Assembly: GCA_030407085.1 (NCBI GenBank)
Contig: CM059582.1
Span: 11,327,501-11,391,500 of the forward strand
Source: Trichopria drosophilae
Taxonomy: Eukaryota > Arthropoda > Insecta > Hymenoptera > Diapriidae
Length of the DNA: 64,000 nucleotides
Direction of reading: 5' to 3'
In this document: positions 10,018 to 21,043 of the stretch, in pieces
How positions within the stretch are numbered: the first letter of the stretch is position 1
How the letters are laid out: every line of letters starts with the position of its first letter
Made by a program: the position numbers and the translations under genes
The notes under the pieces: generated by a model
Databases searched by the model: none
Seen by the model: the letters and a program-made list of their open reading frames with translations, nothing else
Told to the model about the DNA's origin: nothing

Positions 10018-11930
10018 ATTTATTTTAATATCAAATTTCAACTTATGTAAGCTTATAATTCTTTACTATAGAAAAACTAAAATATTCCATGCTACTAAGA
10101 ATAATGCTCTTTAGCAGTTACTACCCGTTCCCTTTTAAAACCGTATATGACCGCCTTGAAAAGAAATTTTACGAAACGCCGATAAATATATTCATAATAT
10201 TATAATACAATTATGACTTGACACAACGGTTCTAAGTATTCTTTAATAATCCAACAGCAAAGTGATAATATAAATCAACAATATTTAGCACTTTTATTTA
10301 TTTAGAACATGATGAAGTAATATCGGATTGTATAACATATTCAATTAATAAATAGCACAAAAATTTACTTACAGTTTTTTTTTGCCGACTAATATCTCAG
10401 CGATCGGCTACGGCTGCTCTCTACGGATGATGGTCACTTACTAAATGTTGAATTGCTTCGATTGAACTTGTAAGTTTCGTCGAGATGGGCGGGAAAAGTC
10501 GGCTGTGATAAGCTGCCTAACCTATGGTCAGGTTACACCCACTTAATGGTCAAAAATATGAAGGTAGGGGTAGTTAAGGTACCTGGGATTACACCCGTTG
10601 TCAGCATTTCTTTCTAAATGGAAATCCTATTTCGTCAGGTATCCGTACTTTTGGAATAAACATAATTGCTAAACTATATCAAGAACGGCAAACAAAATAA
10701 AAAAGTTGCACACTGAATGTTTTATGTTCTACAGCAAAAAACTGTACGGTATAAATTGTATTTCGGATTTTTTTTTTAACTAAATAACAATCACTTCGTA
10801 TTCTAATATAAACATAATTCTTTGTTTATACTATAATTTTGAATGCATAAAATAATGTAAATTATAGTCGTTCAACTTACTTCGACGAATGGTAAAATAT
10901 TTCAACAGAACTCATCTAAAACATAAAGAATATTTATCTAATGTTGATACAGTTAAAGACGAACAAATAGTTTTTTATCGATTATATAAAATGATCACAG
11001 AGTCTGCGTTTAATTTTTGCCCTTAAGCATAGCATTTCTGAATTCATTTGGTAATGTAACCAGCTGCTAAACGGTGAAATTTGAAGACGAATATTCATAA
11101 AACATGAGTCGTCGAGGGCATCAAACAAACAAATATGTTAAAAAGGATTACTTGTAAATATAAAGTAAAACCAGGTGTTTGTAATAATTTATCTTCGCTA
11201 TTTGAAAGCACTGCATCAAATTACGAGTATGGCGTCGCTTCCGATGAGATCGTGTACACCAATAAATCATACTGCAAAAATATGACAAATTAATAATCTT
11301 TCTTCCGTCTTGCCTACTCCTTTTATACAATTGTTCTATTTATAGTTCATAGTATTATGATTATGACTTGACGCAATGGCTCTAAGTATTTTGCATCGTG
11401 GCCTCTTCGTAACTATTGTTTTTGTATAGACTTATTATTATTATTATTATTTAATAATCCAACTGCAAAGCGTTAATATAAAGCTACTATATAAATCAAC
11501 AATATTTAGCACTTATATTTAATTCTAACATGACGAAGTAATATCATTTATTAGAGTTTTTTTTCGTTTAGCTGGATTTGATGTCACTTGTAAAAGTTAA
11601 ACGCAATAACGAAATCTATGTTATGGATCTTTTTCGCGTCATGATGTCTTTCGAAAATAGTCATAAAAAGTAATTAAATATTACAATAGGAATGTCAGTT
11701 TGATATCATGTGATTTAGGTAACTAATTATTTGTTTATGCATGTTTAGTTAAATTAACAATCAAAGAAAGAACTGAAGGAATGATTTGAATGTCAATAGG
11801 AATTGTGCTACACGTTTCAATAAAATCCTTTTTGCATTAACGCACGTTTAAGGATGATGTCATGCGGAGGGTCGAACTGTATTATTTTGTATTTTGCATC
11901 TTACACTTTAAGCATGTTGCCAAAAAACTT

Positions 11931-12239
11931 CCAGCTCATTTACATTAATTCTGCACAATGTATATCTATACATACCACGAGAAAAATTAATGACAAAAAG
12001 TACATTAAATATGCATTAAATTTCATGACATTTTTAACTGTGCATGTAATGACCTAAGATATCATATCAAAGATCCTTGATTAGTACAACCGAAAAGATA
12101 AAAAAGGAATACCTCAATCATTTCGGTATCTTTTGGAATAATTAGTGAACATTTATGTTAGCAGCAAAACATGCAGGTAACTATGAGGGAGGAATCGACC
12201 CTTCCCACGTGGTTTATGGGAAATTAATGAGCAATATAC
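11931..12239. other. No feature recognised
   Basis: AT-rich DNA between the end of repeat unit U and repeat H. I see no gene, repeat or hairpin in it. Confidence 0.4.
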
Positions 12240-12402
12240 ATATCTTTGATTATTTGAGACAACAGTCTGGTTTATTATTGTAGACATTGTCATCGGAAAT
12301 GGCGCCATACTCATAAGTTCAGGTAGTATATTTTATAAGAAACATTCTTTGAAATAGCAATGATTGCTTATTATAAACACCTGGTTTTACTTTCCAATCT
12401 CA
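12240..12402 (+). repeat. Repeat H, left part
   Basis: It matches 49205-49268 plus 50591-50662, and the reverse complement of 59600-59760. Shared phrases are ACAACAGTCTGGTTTATT, GGCGCCATA and ACATTCTTTGAAATAG. It is interrupted at 12402 by a foldback element and resumes for 20 bp at 13237-13256 (CAGGTAATCCTCCTGG). H is the landing site of at least six different elements in this window. Its origin is unknown; an AATAAACCAGACTGTTG phrase on the minus strand hints at a transcribed end. Confidence 0.7.
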
Positions 12403-13236
12403 CACTGAGAGAAGTTTTGGGTAACAGGTACCCTAAGCTAGGAGACGGGCGGTCCGAAAAATAAAAACCGCAATTAATCGGCGATTAAAAATTGTGGGCG
12501 TTAAATTAAAATTTCTTTTCTTTAGCACCATCTTTGTTTTAGCTTTAAGAAAGTGTATATACAACTTCTGCACGGTTAAAGTATTTAATGATATTAAAAA
12601 ACTCAACTGAAGTACAAAAGTTGGTGTTATTTTCATATTAACGCTTCCGTCGTGAAAATGGTGCAAGATAGCAAGATAGCAAGATAGCAAGAAAGCATAA
12701 AATTGTACTTAACCTTTTTTATAGATCACGAAATTTCCTACAAAAATATCACGGAGACCCCTAATCTGAAGTCAATAGTTTAGCCATACATAATGCTTAA
12801 AGTTGCATCGAAAATTTTTGAGGTTATAGATCGATCGCCGTTGACTTCTAAGATGAAATAATGTCGTTATTTGTGGCTAAACTATTGTCTTTAGACTAGG
12901 GCCCTCACTGACATTTTTGTAGGAAATTTTGTGCTCGGCAATAAAGGTTTAGTACAATTTTGTGCTATCTAGCACCGTTTTCGATACGGAAGCGTTAATA
13001 TGAAAATAACACAAATTTTTATACTGCAATCGAGTATTTTAATATAATTCAATACTTTAACTATGTAGATGTTGTATACACACTTTCTTAATGCTAAAAC
13101 AAAGATGATGCAGAAGGAACAAATTTTTATTTTAACGCCCACAATTTTTAATCGCGGTTTAATCCCGGTTTTTATTTTTCGGACCGCCCGTGCCCTAGCT
13201 TATTAGGGTGCCTACTACCCTAAACTTCTCTCAGTG
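12403..13236. mobile_element. CACTG-ended foldback element, 834 bp, 2-bp target duplication
   Basis: The ends read CACTGAGAGAAG and CTTCTCTCAGTG, flanked on each side by CA. Empty copies of H read AATCTCAGGTAATCC. Almost the whole element is two inverted arms of about 400 bp. For example, GACGGGCGGTCCG on the left is matched by CGGACCGCCCGTG on the right. The CACTG ends with a 2-bp duplication fit the CACTA/EnSpm group, but without a transposase the class is an inference. It is related to the CACGG element at 50663-51332 (shared GTTTTCGATACGGAAGCG and TAGGAAATTTC). Confidence 0.8.
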
Positions 13237-13256
13237 CAGGTAATCCTCCTGGTTAA

Positions 13257-14823
13257 CCCTTTAACGCCGAGAAGTCCTGAAAGTCTATTTCAACTACTTA
13301 AATTTATAAATTGTACAAATAATTTTTGTTTTTTTCTAAACTAACGTATCTAGACGTTTCAGAGGTCGCTCTTCTCGATAATCGGGTTTAGAACATTTAA
13401 AAATAAGTCTTTTCACTAGATTTTTAATGTTTTTTGTAAAAATATCGTTTTTTTTTACGACATTTTTCCTCAATGAATGCAAATTTTTTTTAAATTCTGC
13501 GCTTCCACCGGCTTCTAATGCACGTAAACGGTGGACCCGATAGTTGTACTAAAGAGTTGTGGAGGAAAACAATTTTTGTTAAAGCTTGGCGCACCCATAA
13601 TGGCGGCCGCAATGACAATTTTTTTTTAAAAGTTACAATTTTTTATCTCGGAAACTATGGACTATAGAGAAATTTTTCTCAGAACAAAAATGTCTTAGAA
13701 CTGGCTAAAGAATACCCTCAAATTCTGTTAGAATATTTTGATGCAATTTTTGGTTTTTCAAAAATTCAAAAAATCAAAATTTTGAAACGTTATTTAAAAA
13801 ATTTGAAAAAATTTGAGAGTATTCTTTAACTAATTCTAAGTCAAATATATTCTAAAAAATTTTTCTCTGTAGTCTATAGTTTTGGAGGAAAAAAATTATT
13901 AAACTTTTCTAGATAATTATAGGTGCAAAGTGAGAACGAGGAAATATTGTATCAAGTGTTCCTTATATCTTTGTGAGACTTGCATAAAGCAGCAAACAAA
14001 TTAATAATCTTGCTAACGTTTATAAGCTCCGATGAGATTTGATAGAGAAAAATACAAAAAAAATTAAAAAAAAAAAAACAAAAAAATTAAAATAAAAAAA
14101 TATCATTCTCAATGTTCGTCTACCTTCTCGCGGTGAGAATCGGGAAAACTTGCATATTTCAACACTAACGATGTAAGGTTATTACTGGTTTTTAATATAA
14201 ATATTGACTGGTTATGTACGAAGATTATAATAATTTTGAGTTGATAAATTCAAAATGGCGAATCCGTAATGGCCACCGTATGTAAATCGCATCGCTCATA
14301 TCCAACGTTATTGCATGAATCTGTTTCAAAGTTGAAAATATGTGTTCGATAATTACGAATATTATACACGTTCGTGCATAACCAGTCAATATTTATATCA
14401 TCATTATAAAACTCAAAAAAAGTTTCCAAGATCTCTATTTCAAGGAATTAATAATTTTGAATAAATTTTTTTCGTTCCGCGGCCATTTTGAATCGGCCAT
14501 TGCTTCTGAAAAATATTCTACCAGTATATTATTTATCTTCAACAATCGGGATCACTTTTTAAGTACGCGTTTCATTGATTGTTCCCCGTTTTGGGGGAGA
14601 AAATCTGAAAAAATGAAAAAAAATGACCTAAAAATCATGGATTTTTATTTTGCAAAATTTTTGCATAAATAATTATTATTTCGTCATTTTCTCGACGGGA
14701 ATCGATAGAGCACACTTGAAAATAGTAGGAAAGGTATATTTCGAAAATTAAAAAAAATTATTTTCACTTCAGAAACTGTGCTGGATTTGATGTACCTGCT
14801 TTTCTGATTTCAGGCAAAAAAGA
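13257..14823. mobile_element. TTAA-type foldback element, diverged
   Basis: It begins at TTAA (13253-13256) with CCCTTTAACGCC. The probable other end is GGCAAAAAAGAG before TTAA (14824-14827). Inside are diverged inverted arms around AGAGAAATTTTTCT and ATTTGAAAAAATTTGAGAG. About 105 bp in from the left end is a GGTCGCTCTT motif shared with the other TTAA elements. The left flank is repeat H and the right flank is a Dong-like fragment, so the two flanks do not match an empty site and rearrangement is likely. The frame at 14457-14672 has no recognised motif. Confidence 0.55.
14105..14140 (-). other. Small hairpin followed by T-run, copy 1
   Basis: On the minus strand ATTCTCA, CCGCGAG and then TGAGAAT form a 7-bp closing stem, followed by a long T-rich tract. 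A second copy at 54639-54681 keeps the inner sequence CTCGCGGTGAG and preserves the stem by a compensatory change. A T-run after a stem would suit RNA polymerase III termination. No known RNA family was recognised. Confidence 0.4.
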
Positions 14824-14829
14824 GTTAAG

Positions 14830-14957
14830 AGGGAAGGCACATCCGCATCGGCAAGCCTTTCCATGGATAATCCTTCTCGTTCTTAACGTCAGCCAGCTTG
14901 AAATCCGGGACCAATGGTTTTATCTTTGCACGCCAGGATGGGGTCGTGAATATCTTA
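14830..14957 (+). pseudogene. Dong-like fragment, left half of a split copy
   Basis: It matches about 46270-46435 of the Dong-like element with a deletion. Shared phrases are GGGAAGGCA, GCTTGAAATCCGGGACC and GCCAGGATGGGGTC. It is split from its right half (16074-16395) by the element at 14958-16073. It is non-functional. Confidence 0.7.
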
Positions 14958-16073
14958 CACGGTGGGCTTTAATTAGATTTAACCCAAAGGTTCTGGCACC
15001 TACAATTTTCCTTCTGGATTTGATTTTAGATGGTAAACACATGTTTTTCCAGCGAAAATGAAAATAATCGCCGACGCCTTTTTTTAAAAGCATCGCTTTT
15101 AAGTTGTAAAATCATGAAAATTCAATTTTACATTATAAATTTTCATTTTAGGAAAAATCTTTTTACACAATAGTTACAGATAATTAAAAAAGGAATATTT
15201 GTTATTTAAACTACTTTTTGTACAATCTATAATTGCGGAGATAATATTAAAAAAATAAAGTTAAAAAAGTTGTCACCATTTTCGCATTCGATCTCGCACT
15301 TGCTAGAATCTTTCCCTTTTCCTGCAATGTTCGTGGGTAAGCTTCGACCGATTTCACAAACTTTACAACTACATTTTGAATCCTGTTTAGATCTTGTAAC
15401 TTTTGGGAGTATAAACTGTGCTAAATCTGGCAATTCTAAATTGATGTTTTCTCCATTCTTTACTTTATACAAACGTCTCTTACACGAACTACACAAAGCT
15501 GCTGGTATAGCATCATTATCTTTATAGTTTTGAAAAAATGCATGCATATCACTTTTCAATTTATTTTTTATCGCATACATATCTTTCTTTTTCTCCAAAC
15601 ACAATAAGCACTCTTTCAACCGACTTTCATCGTGCGTAAAAGCTTTACTTTTAAACATTCTCATTTCCGTTTTACAAGAGACAAATTAACATTTGAGGTT
15701 ATTTATAAACAAGACCATAGCAACGTCAAAATATTTACATGCAGTGGGAATTCGTATGTATGTAAAGTATGCGTAAAAATTTCAATTTTTCGATTTTTTC
15801 TAAAATTATAGTTTGTACAAAAGGTAGCTTAAGTATAAAAATATTCCGTTTTTTAAATATCTGTAACTTTTGCATAAAAAGATTTTTCCTAAAATGAAAA
15901 TTTATAATGTAAAATTGAATTTTCATGATTTTACAACTTAAAATCGATATTTTCCAAAAACGGCCCCGGCAATTATTTTCATTTTTGCTGGAAAATCATG
16001 TGTTTACCATCTAGAATCAAATTCAAAAGGACAATTTCAGGTGCCTTTGGGTTAAATCGAGTTAAAGCCCACC
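14958..16073 (-). mobile_element. 1.1-kb element with long inverted arms and a Cys-rich ORF
   Basis: It lies inside a Dong-like fragment. The flanking sequence repeats CTTA on both sides, and the uninterrupted Dong reads CCTTAGCG here (46430). The ends are GGTGGGCTTTAA and TTAAAGCCCACC, and the inverted arms extend for about 200-250 bp each. Examples are AGATGGTAAACACATG against CATGTGTTTACCATCT, and TGAAAATTCAATTTTACAT against its complement. The unpaired centre holds one gene (15227-15664, minus). The left terminus has three extra bases (CAC) not mirrored on the right. The superfamily is unknown. Confidence 0.75.
15227..15664 (-). CDS. Cys-rich probable zinc-binding protein of a TIR element
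   Basis: The protein is 145 residues, with the start at the first ATG (15664-15662) soon after the right inverted arm. Cys pairs are CLLC at 19-22, CSSC at 58-61 and CSCKVC at 98-103, with further Cys at 123 and 127. This looks like a treble-clef or ZAD-like N-terminal module, as seen at the start of transposon-linked proteins in arthropods and cnidarians. The last 15 residues are hydrophobic (FFNFIFLILSPQL) and run into the arm. There is no catalytic domain and no neighbour. The frame has no stop or frameshift although it sits in decayed DNA, which suggests recent arrival. It could bind the element ends, be a remnant of a larger transposase, or be a captured host domain. Confidence 0.55.
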   Translation of the reverse strand: MRMFKSKAFTHDESRLKECLLCLEKKKDMYAIKNKLKSDMHAFFQNYKDNDAIPAALCSSCKRRLYKVKNGENINLELPDLAQFILPKVTRSKQDSKCSCKVCEIGRSLPTNIAGKGKDSSKCEIECENGDNFFNFIFLILSPQL

Positions 16074-16395
16074 TTAGCGTACCACCATACCATCTTACGC
16101 CAAGCTGGTACCGAGCCCGCTTTGTAGGTCGTGTAGATGTCATGTTGAGACACTGATATTGAATCCGTAGTCGGAAATGAATTATGCCGGATATATTGGA
16201 ATTAATCATTTCAGACGAGCAGCCGATAATCCTGACATCATACTTGTTGACTTCGATGAAAATTCCATTTTCATCATCGAGTTATCTGCACCCAGCAGAG
16301 ACAAGCATAGTCAGCAAAGAAGACAAAAACGGATGAACTACCAGGAACTCCTGTTCGAGATTCGCATAAACATTGATAAATACTATCATATAACC
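16074..16395 (+). pseudogene. Dong-like fragment, right half (endonuclease region)
   Basis: It encodes, with breaks, the restriction-like endonuclease region of an R4/Dong-type LINE: PDIILVDFDENSIFIIELSA and YQELLFEIR. It matches 46430-46890 with a deletion. The PD..(D/E)..K-type core is partly kept. It continues the fragment at 14830-14957. Confidence 0.8.
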
Positions 16396-16399
16396 GTCA

Positions 16400-16654
16400 T
16401 AATTTTTAATAATTTTAAATACTTTCAGAAAAAATGTCAAGAACGTGTCATTTGTCCTTTATGGGAGAATCACCCTTATTTATGTCAAAATTATAAATAA
16501 ATTGAAATTTTAGGCATATTTTGACTGCACCAGTGAAAAGAGTGACCTCGAAAATAGTAGGATATGTTTCTTTCAATTTTTTTAACTTCGGTTTTATTAC
16601 GAAATTCTCTATTGAAATTGGATCCTGAAAAATGTCCGTTTTGACATTAATGGG
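16400..16654. mobile_element. Right arm of a TTAA foldback element (solo)
   Basis: It matches 42040-42197 and 58515-58686: GAGTGACCTCGAAAATAG, AATTGGATCCTGAAAAATGT and CATTAATGGG ending at TTAA (16655-16658). No left end of this family is seen upstream, so it is a truncated copy. It is the left border of the segment shared with 42010-47799. Confidence 0.7.
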
Positions 16655-17318
16655 TTAATAGCCAGTAAATTTCAATTGTATTTATGCGTTAATGGATTAA
16701 TAAATCCAGTAAATGTAAGTAAACTATAAAATTAATTTTTTCGCATTTAATTTTTTTTCTACATACCGTGTAGTATTTATTTTACGTTGCGTCAGCAAAA
16801 TGAAAATGTACCGGGCTGATAAACGGCAAAAATTAAATGCGAATGTTTCATAAAACATGACTAATTATCGAAAACGTTTAACATAGAAATGTGTTAACCA
16901 GGAGGATTACCTGAGATTGGAATGTAAAACCTGGTGTTTATACGAAGTGATCATTACTATTTCAAAGAATGTTTCTTTACAAAATATATTTTATGTTTCT
17001 TTATAATATATTTTAATTTTGTGTATAAAATATTTGTGTTTAGTGCTTTCCAGATTTTGTGAATATTTGAGGATTAGATTAAGTAAGTAGATTTAAGTTG
17101 CGTTTCCGTAATTTCCCCTTTCCTTCATATTTTCCATTTTTATATTAGTGTTACTTCGGTCATATTTTAAAGTAATTTCACCTTCGCGTCGAATTCCCGA
17201 ATCCCAATTAAATTTATCCCTTTGCGTTCCCATTTATTTTTATTGTTAATTGTTTATTTAGTATTTTTTAAATTTTAAATATATTTGTTGTCAATTTCTA
17301 TTTCTTTTAATTATTTAA
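16655..17318 (-). repeat. Repeat H and adjoining T-rich DNA
   Basis: It matches 42198-42880 closely. It includes AACCAGGAGGATTACCTGAG (the H core on the opposite strand from 12240) and runs into TTTGCGTT-type T-rich sequence from about 17100. No coding frame is present. Confidence 0.75.
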
Positions 17319-17471
17319 TAACCCGACCCAGAAAATCGCGGTTATAAATGGCATCCCTGGTGGGAAATTCGAAATAATTTTCTTTGGTATACAGGTGGAA
17401 TTCGCCAAAGTAACCGTTTGACATTTTAAATTTTGCTCCCTTTTGAAACCGTACAATCCATGTCTGTCCTT
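17319..17471 (-). repeat. Exon-like repeat, copy 1
   Basis: On the minus strand it follows TTATTTTTCTAG, a plausible splice acceptor, and encodes GYFGEFHLYTKENYFEFPTR and then DAIYNRDFLGR. It matches 23397-23551 and 42881-43028. The left edge TAACCCGACCC is identical in all copies although the DNA beyond differs at 23397. It may be a captured exon or part of a transposon gene. The family was not identified. Confidence 0.5.
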
Positions 17472-17503
17472 CTAGAAAAATAATTAATATATAAATAATA
17501 AAT

Positions 17504-17723
17504 TTCTTTAAAAACTTATTTATAAGCAATTAGTCATAATTAATATGACTGATATTATATAAATATTTATAATATTAACAGATATATAATTAGATACATA
17601 TTAATATCAATAAATTTATTATTAATATATAATTAATTGGTGATTCTTAAAAAACTTATTTATAAGCAATTAGTCATAATTAATATGACTGATATTATAT
17701 AAATATTTATAATATTAACAGAT
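17504..17723. repeat. 140-bp tandem repeat, interrupted
   Basis: TTCTTTAAAAACTTATTTAT starts units at 17504 and 17644 (140 bp apart). The second unit is cut at 17723 by a LINE and resumes at 21613-21690. The same array at 43061-43360 is uninterrupted. Confidence 0.9.
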
Positions 17724-17730
17724 ATATGCA

Positions 17731-18066
17731 ATGCTTTCAAATGCTGCAAGTTCCAGTCGACCTAGAACTATCCTAGCAAAGTTCTCGAATTTCCAACTTA
17801 GGACTGATTTTTTGCGCGCAATTCGTAGGAGGAAATCGTTGACAGCGAATGAAATAAACGATGATTTGCCTAATAGCGCAGTTTTTCTTAATGAGTGGCT
17901 CTCACCAGAAGCAATAAAAATAAAGAAACAAGCCAGGGAGCTTATCAAGGATTCGAAAGATAAATCCATTTATGTATCGAAAGGAACTGTATGGTATAAG
18001 GAGAACAATAATGCTATGCCGGTTGAATTGGCCTCTGAAAATGATTTATCCAAAATCAATGCTGCA
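17731..18066 (+). pseudogene. LINE ORF1, C-terminal fragment
   Basis: It encodes SSRPRTILAKFSNFQLRTDF, then LRAIRRRKSLTANEINDDLP and KGTVWYKENNNA, ending DLSKINAA. This is the FP25K-C-like domain found at the C-terminus of many insect LINE ORF1 proteins, thought to bind RNA. It ends in a TGA at 18067. The next 57 codons to the endonuclease are in the same frame, so the stop may be either a natural end or a mutation. The 5' part of ORF1 is missing. Confidence 0.75.
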
Positions 18067-18069
18067 TGA

Positions 18070-21043
18070 CTTCATGATCTTAATGCTATAGACACCTCAG
18101 CGAAATTAACATCAAGTCCTTCAACACTCCAAAGTGATACATCGTCTAATCCGTCATCTTCTACATCGTTCCAGGATCCAGTAGTTCATAAATCTTATGT
18201 ATATAATTGTGATTATAATAATAAGCTCAGCATCGTCCATATTAATGTGAGATCACTTACAGCGCATTTGCCTATTATAAAAGATATTCTGCTCTCTCAA
18301 GACTATGATTTCATATGTATTTCTGAAACTTGGCTGAATGATGTTACTACTGAGTCTGATTTAATTGTTAGTAACTATAATCTTTTGAGAGCAGATAGAG
18401 TTGGAAAACGCGGTGGTGGTGTGGCAATCTATTATAAATCTTGTTATAGATGTACTGAAGTTGATAATGTTAATGAAGAGTATGGGTTAGAGAAACTATT
18501 TTGTTCTTTTAACCACCACAATAGTCGTTTTGTAATAGGGGTTTTTTATCGACCGTCTTATGTGTCTCTTAAATGTCTGGATAATTTGCAGTCTTTTATC
18601 AACTCGTTGTATTGTACATTTGACCAAGTTATATTGCTTGGCGATTTTAACATTAATTTATTTTGCCATAGCTCTACCGATGTCTCAAAAATGCTTGAAT
18701 TTATAAGCCAATGCAATCTTCGACAAATTATAAATAAAGCAACAAGGATTACACCACACTCGTCCACGCTGATTGATCTTTTACTGGTATCCAGCTCTGT
18801 TATTGTTCTTGACTCCTTCTCTACTGACCGGTTTAAGGTAGCAGATCATAACTTAATTGGTTGTATCGTTGATTGCCCTAGGTCGCCAATTAATATGAAA
18901 TTTTTGGAATTGCGCGATTTTAAGAATTTTGATTTTGAGCAGTTTAGATTAGCGGCGATGAGTTTTCCATGGGATCAAGTAACTCGTTTTGACTGTGTAA
19001 ATCGAAAATTGGAATTTTTAAATAATGCAATAATTGATCTATTTGACGCATTTGCCCCGTTAAGGATAATTAAAGTTTCGAAACCTAAAGCACCATGGAT
19101 TACCGACGTGATCAAAATTCTTATTAAAAAAAGAAACAAAGCTCAATGTAGAATGAGGAGAACTATGGAACAAGCGGATATCGATTATTATAAGAGTCTT
19201 CGTAACTTTACTACATCAGCAATAAGAAGAGAGCGTGCTGCTTTTTTTAAACATCTCAGTAGCTTATCTCAGAAAAAATTTTGGGGAACGTTACAATATT
19301 TGGGGATCGGGAAAATGATGAATACTGAGCTGCCTAACTCGTTTGATGATCCCGATATTATTAATGATCATTTCATTAATTGTCCCCAAACTACACCTAA
19401 TATGCAACTTATAGAATCTTTTAAATATCCTCACTCGAATAAAATTTCCAGTAAAAATGTTTTTTCGTTTTCTGAGATTTCTTTATTAAAGCTAAATGAA
19501 ATCGTTGCGAAAATCAACTATGCAGGTTGGGAAATGATAAAATTTCAGGGGAAATGTTTCTGAGAGTGGCTAATTACTGTTTGCCTGAGCTTCTTCACAT
19601 TATTAATTTTATTATCAGCACTAATGAATTTCCTGCTTGCTGGAAAATTGCTACTGTTCGTCCAATACCTAAGCATTCGAAACCTACAACATTGAATGAC
19701 TTGCGTCCGATCAGTCGTTTACCACTCTTTTCTAAAGTTTTTGAGGAAGTTTGCTATGAACAGTTGCTGAAACATTTCAATGATTGCGATCTTTTCCCGG
19801 TCTTTCAATCTGGATTTAGACGTTTTTTTAGTTGCGAGACTGCGCTCCTGGATATTTCAGATGATATTTTAACCAACTGGGATAATAATCTATTAAGTGT
19901 AGTCGGCCTGCTTGACTTTACTCGAGCCTTTGACACCTTGAACCACGAGTTACTAATAGCAAAGCTCTCTTTTTATGGTGTTTCGAAGAGTTCCTGTAGA
20001 CTAATTAGCTCCTACTTGACTAATAGATCACAATCAGTTGTTATCAGCTTGGGTAACTCAACGGTGACTTCAGCACCTAAATTTGTTAAATGTGGAGTTC
20101 CACAGGGTGCTAAACTTAGTGCGATGTTATTCATTATATTCACATCGGATGTTTATGAATGCTGTAACAACGCCAGCATTAAGACCTATGCTGATGACTC
20201 GCAGATTTTTATGCCCTTTCATCCTGATAATTGCTCTGAGGCAGTCTCCTTATTTAATTCTGAATTGTCATGTATCGAAAAATGGGCTGATGATAATGCG
20301 CTAGTTATAAATCCTATGAAGTCTAAAATTCTGCTTATTGGTAGTAAGAATATGCGTTCTAAGGTTGATATGGAGTTGTTCACAATTTCATTGAAAGGAA
20401 ATCTAATACCTATTGTGTATGAAGCAAGAAATCTAGGTTTGTTTATCGATAGTGGTTGGAACTTTTCATATCATATTTCAAAAAAATCAAGTGTTTCCTA
20501 TTCTCGACTACGTCAGTTATATATCCTTTCAGAAACGAATTAAATCGATCCACGAAAATAAAACTATGCGAGTCACTGGTCCTCCCTCATATATTATATT
20601 GTATCTCAGTCTATGGACCATGTGTGACAGTCAAGGATATGAATCGAATTCAGGCTGTTCAAAATGCATGTTTAAGATTTTCATTTGGCATTAGAAAATT
20701 TGATCACATTTCTCATGATTATGAAACGTCAGGTTGGCTGAGAATGCGTGAGTGTATGGAAGTGAGGACGCTTTCGTTAATGCGTAGGGTTCTTGCTAAC
20801 GGTGCGCCAGAGTATTTATTTGCCCGGTTGAATTGGTTGGGAAGAGATTGTGTCTCACATAGAGGAGTGGTGTCTTCTACTTTGCGGATGCCCAGTTGTC
20901 GCACATCAAAGTTTAATGGAGCTTTTTCTCGATTTATAACTAAGATATTTAATGCTCTTCCTTTCAATTTGAGAAATATGGTGTTGCAGCCCCTGAGATT
21001 CATTGGTGGAATTAAGAAACTTTTTCGGCAGCGATTGGTTGTA
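18070..21043 (+). pseudogene. LINE ORF2: AP endonuclease and reverse transcriptase, two frameshifts
   Basis: The endonuclease keeps its catalytic motifs: HINVRSL, ISETWL, RGGGVAIYY, LLGDFNI, STLIDLLL and VADHNLI. The first frame runs to 19563; a shift near 19530 leads into GNDKISGEMFLRVANYCLPE. The RT has RPISRLPLFSKVFE, LDFTRAFDTLNHELL, CGVPQGAKLSAMLF and the catalytic TYADDSQ. A two-base insertion near 20517 shifts the frame again, into YPFRNELNRSTKIKLCESLV. The C-terminus (KFNGAFSRFITKIFNALPF) ends at 21043. The few lesions suggest recent loss of function. Confidence 0.9.

Larger units (their letters stand above)
6440..11930 (-). repeat. Repeat unit U, copy B (reverse orientation)
   Basis: The reverse complement of 6440-9186 matches 31400-35645, and that of 9195-11930 matches 27036-28900. 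Copy B lacks the composite insertion of 28905-31395, the 660-bp insertion at 27932, the 160-bp insertion at 31775 and the 1.5-kb element at 34040. It has private insertions at 7131-7343 and 9751-10017. It therefore shows the order of insertion events. It carries the only intact TAZ2 coding exons. The right limit is where homology to 27036 fades. Confidence 0.85.
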
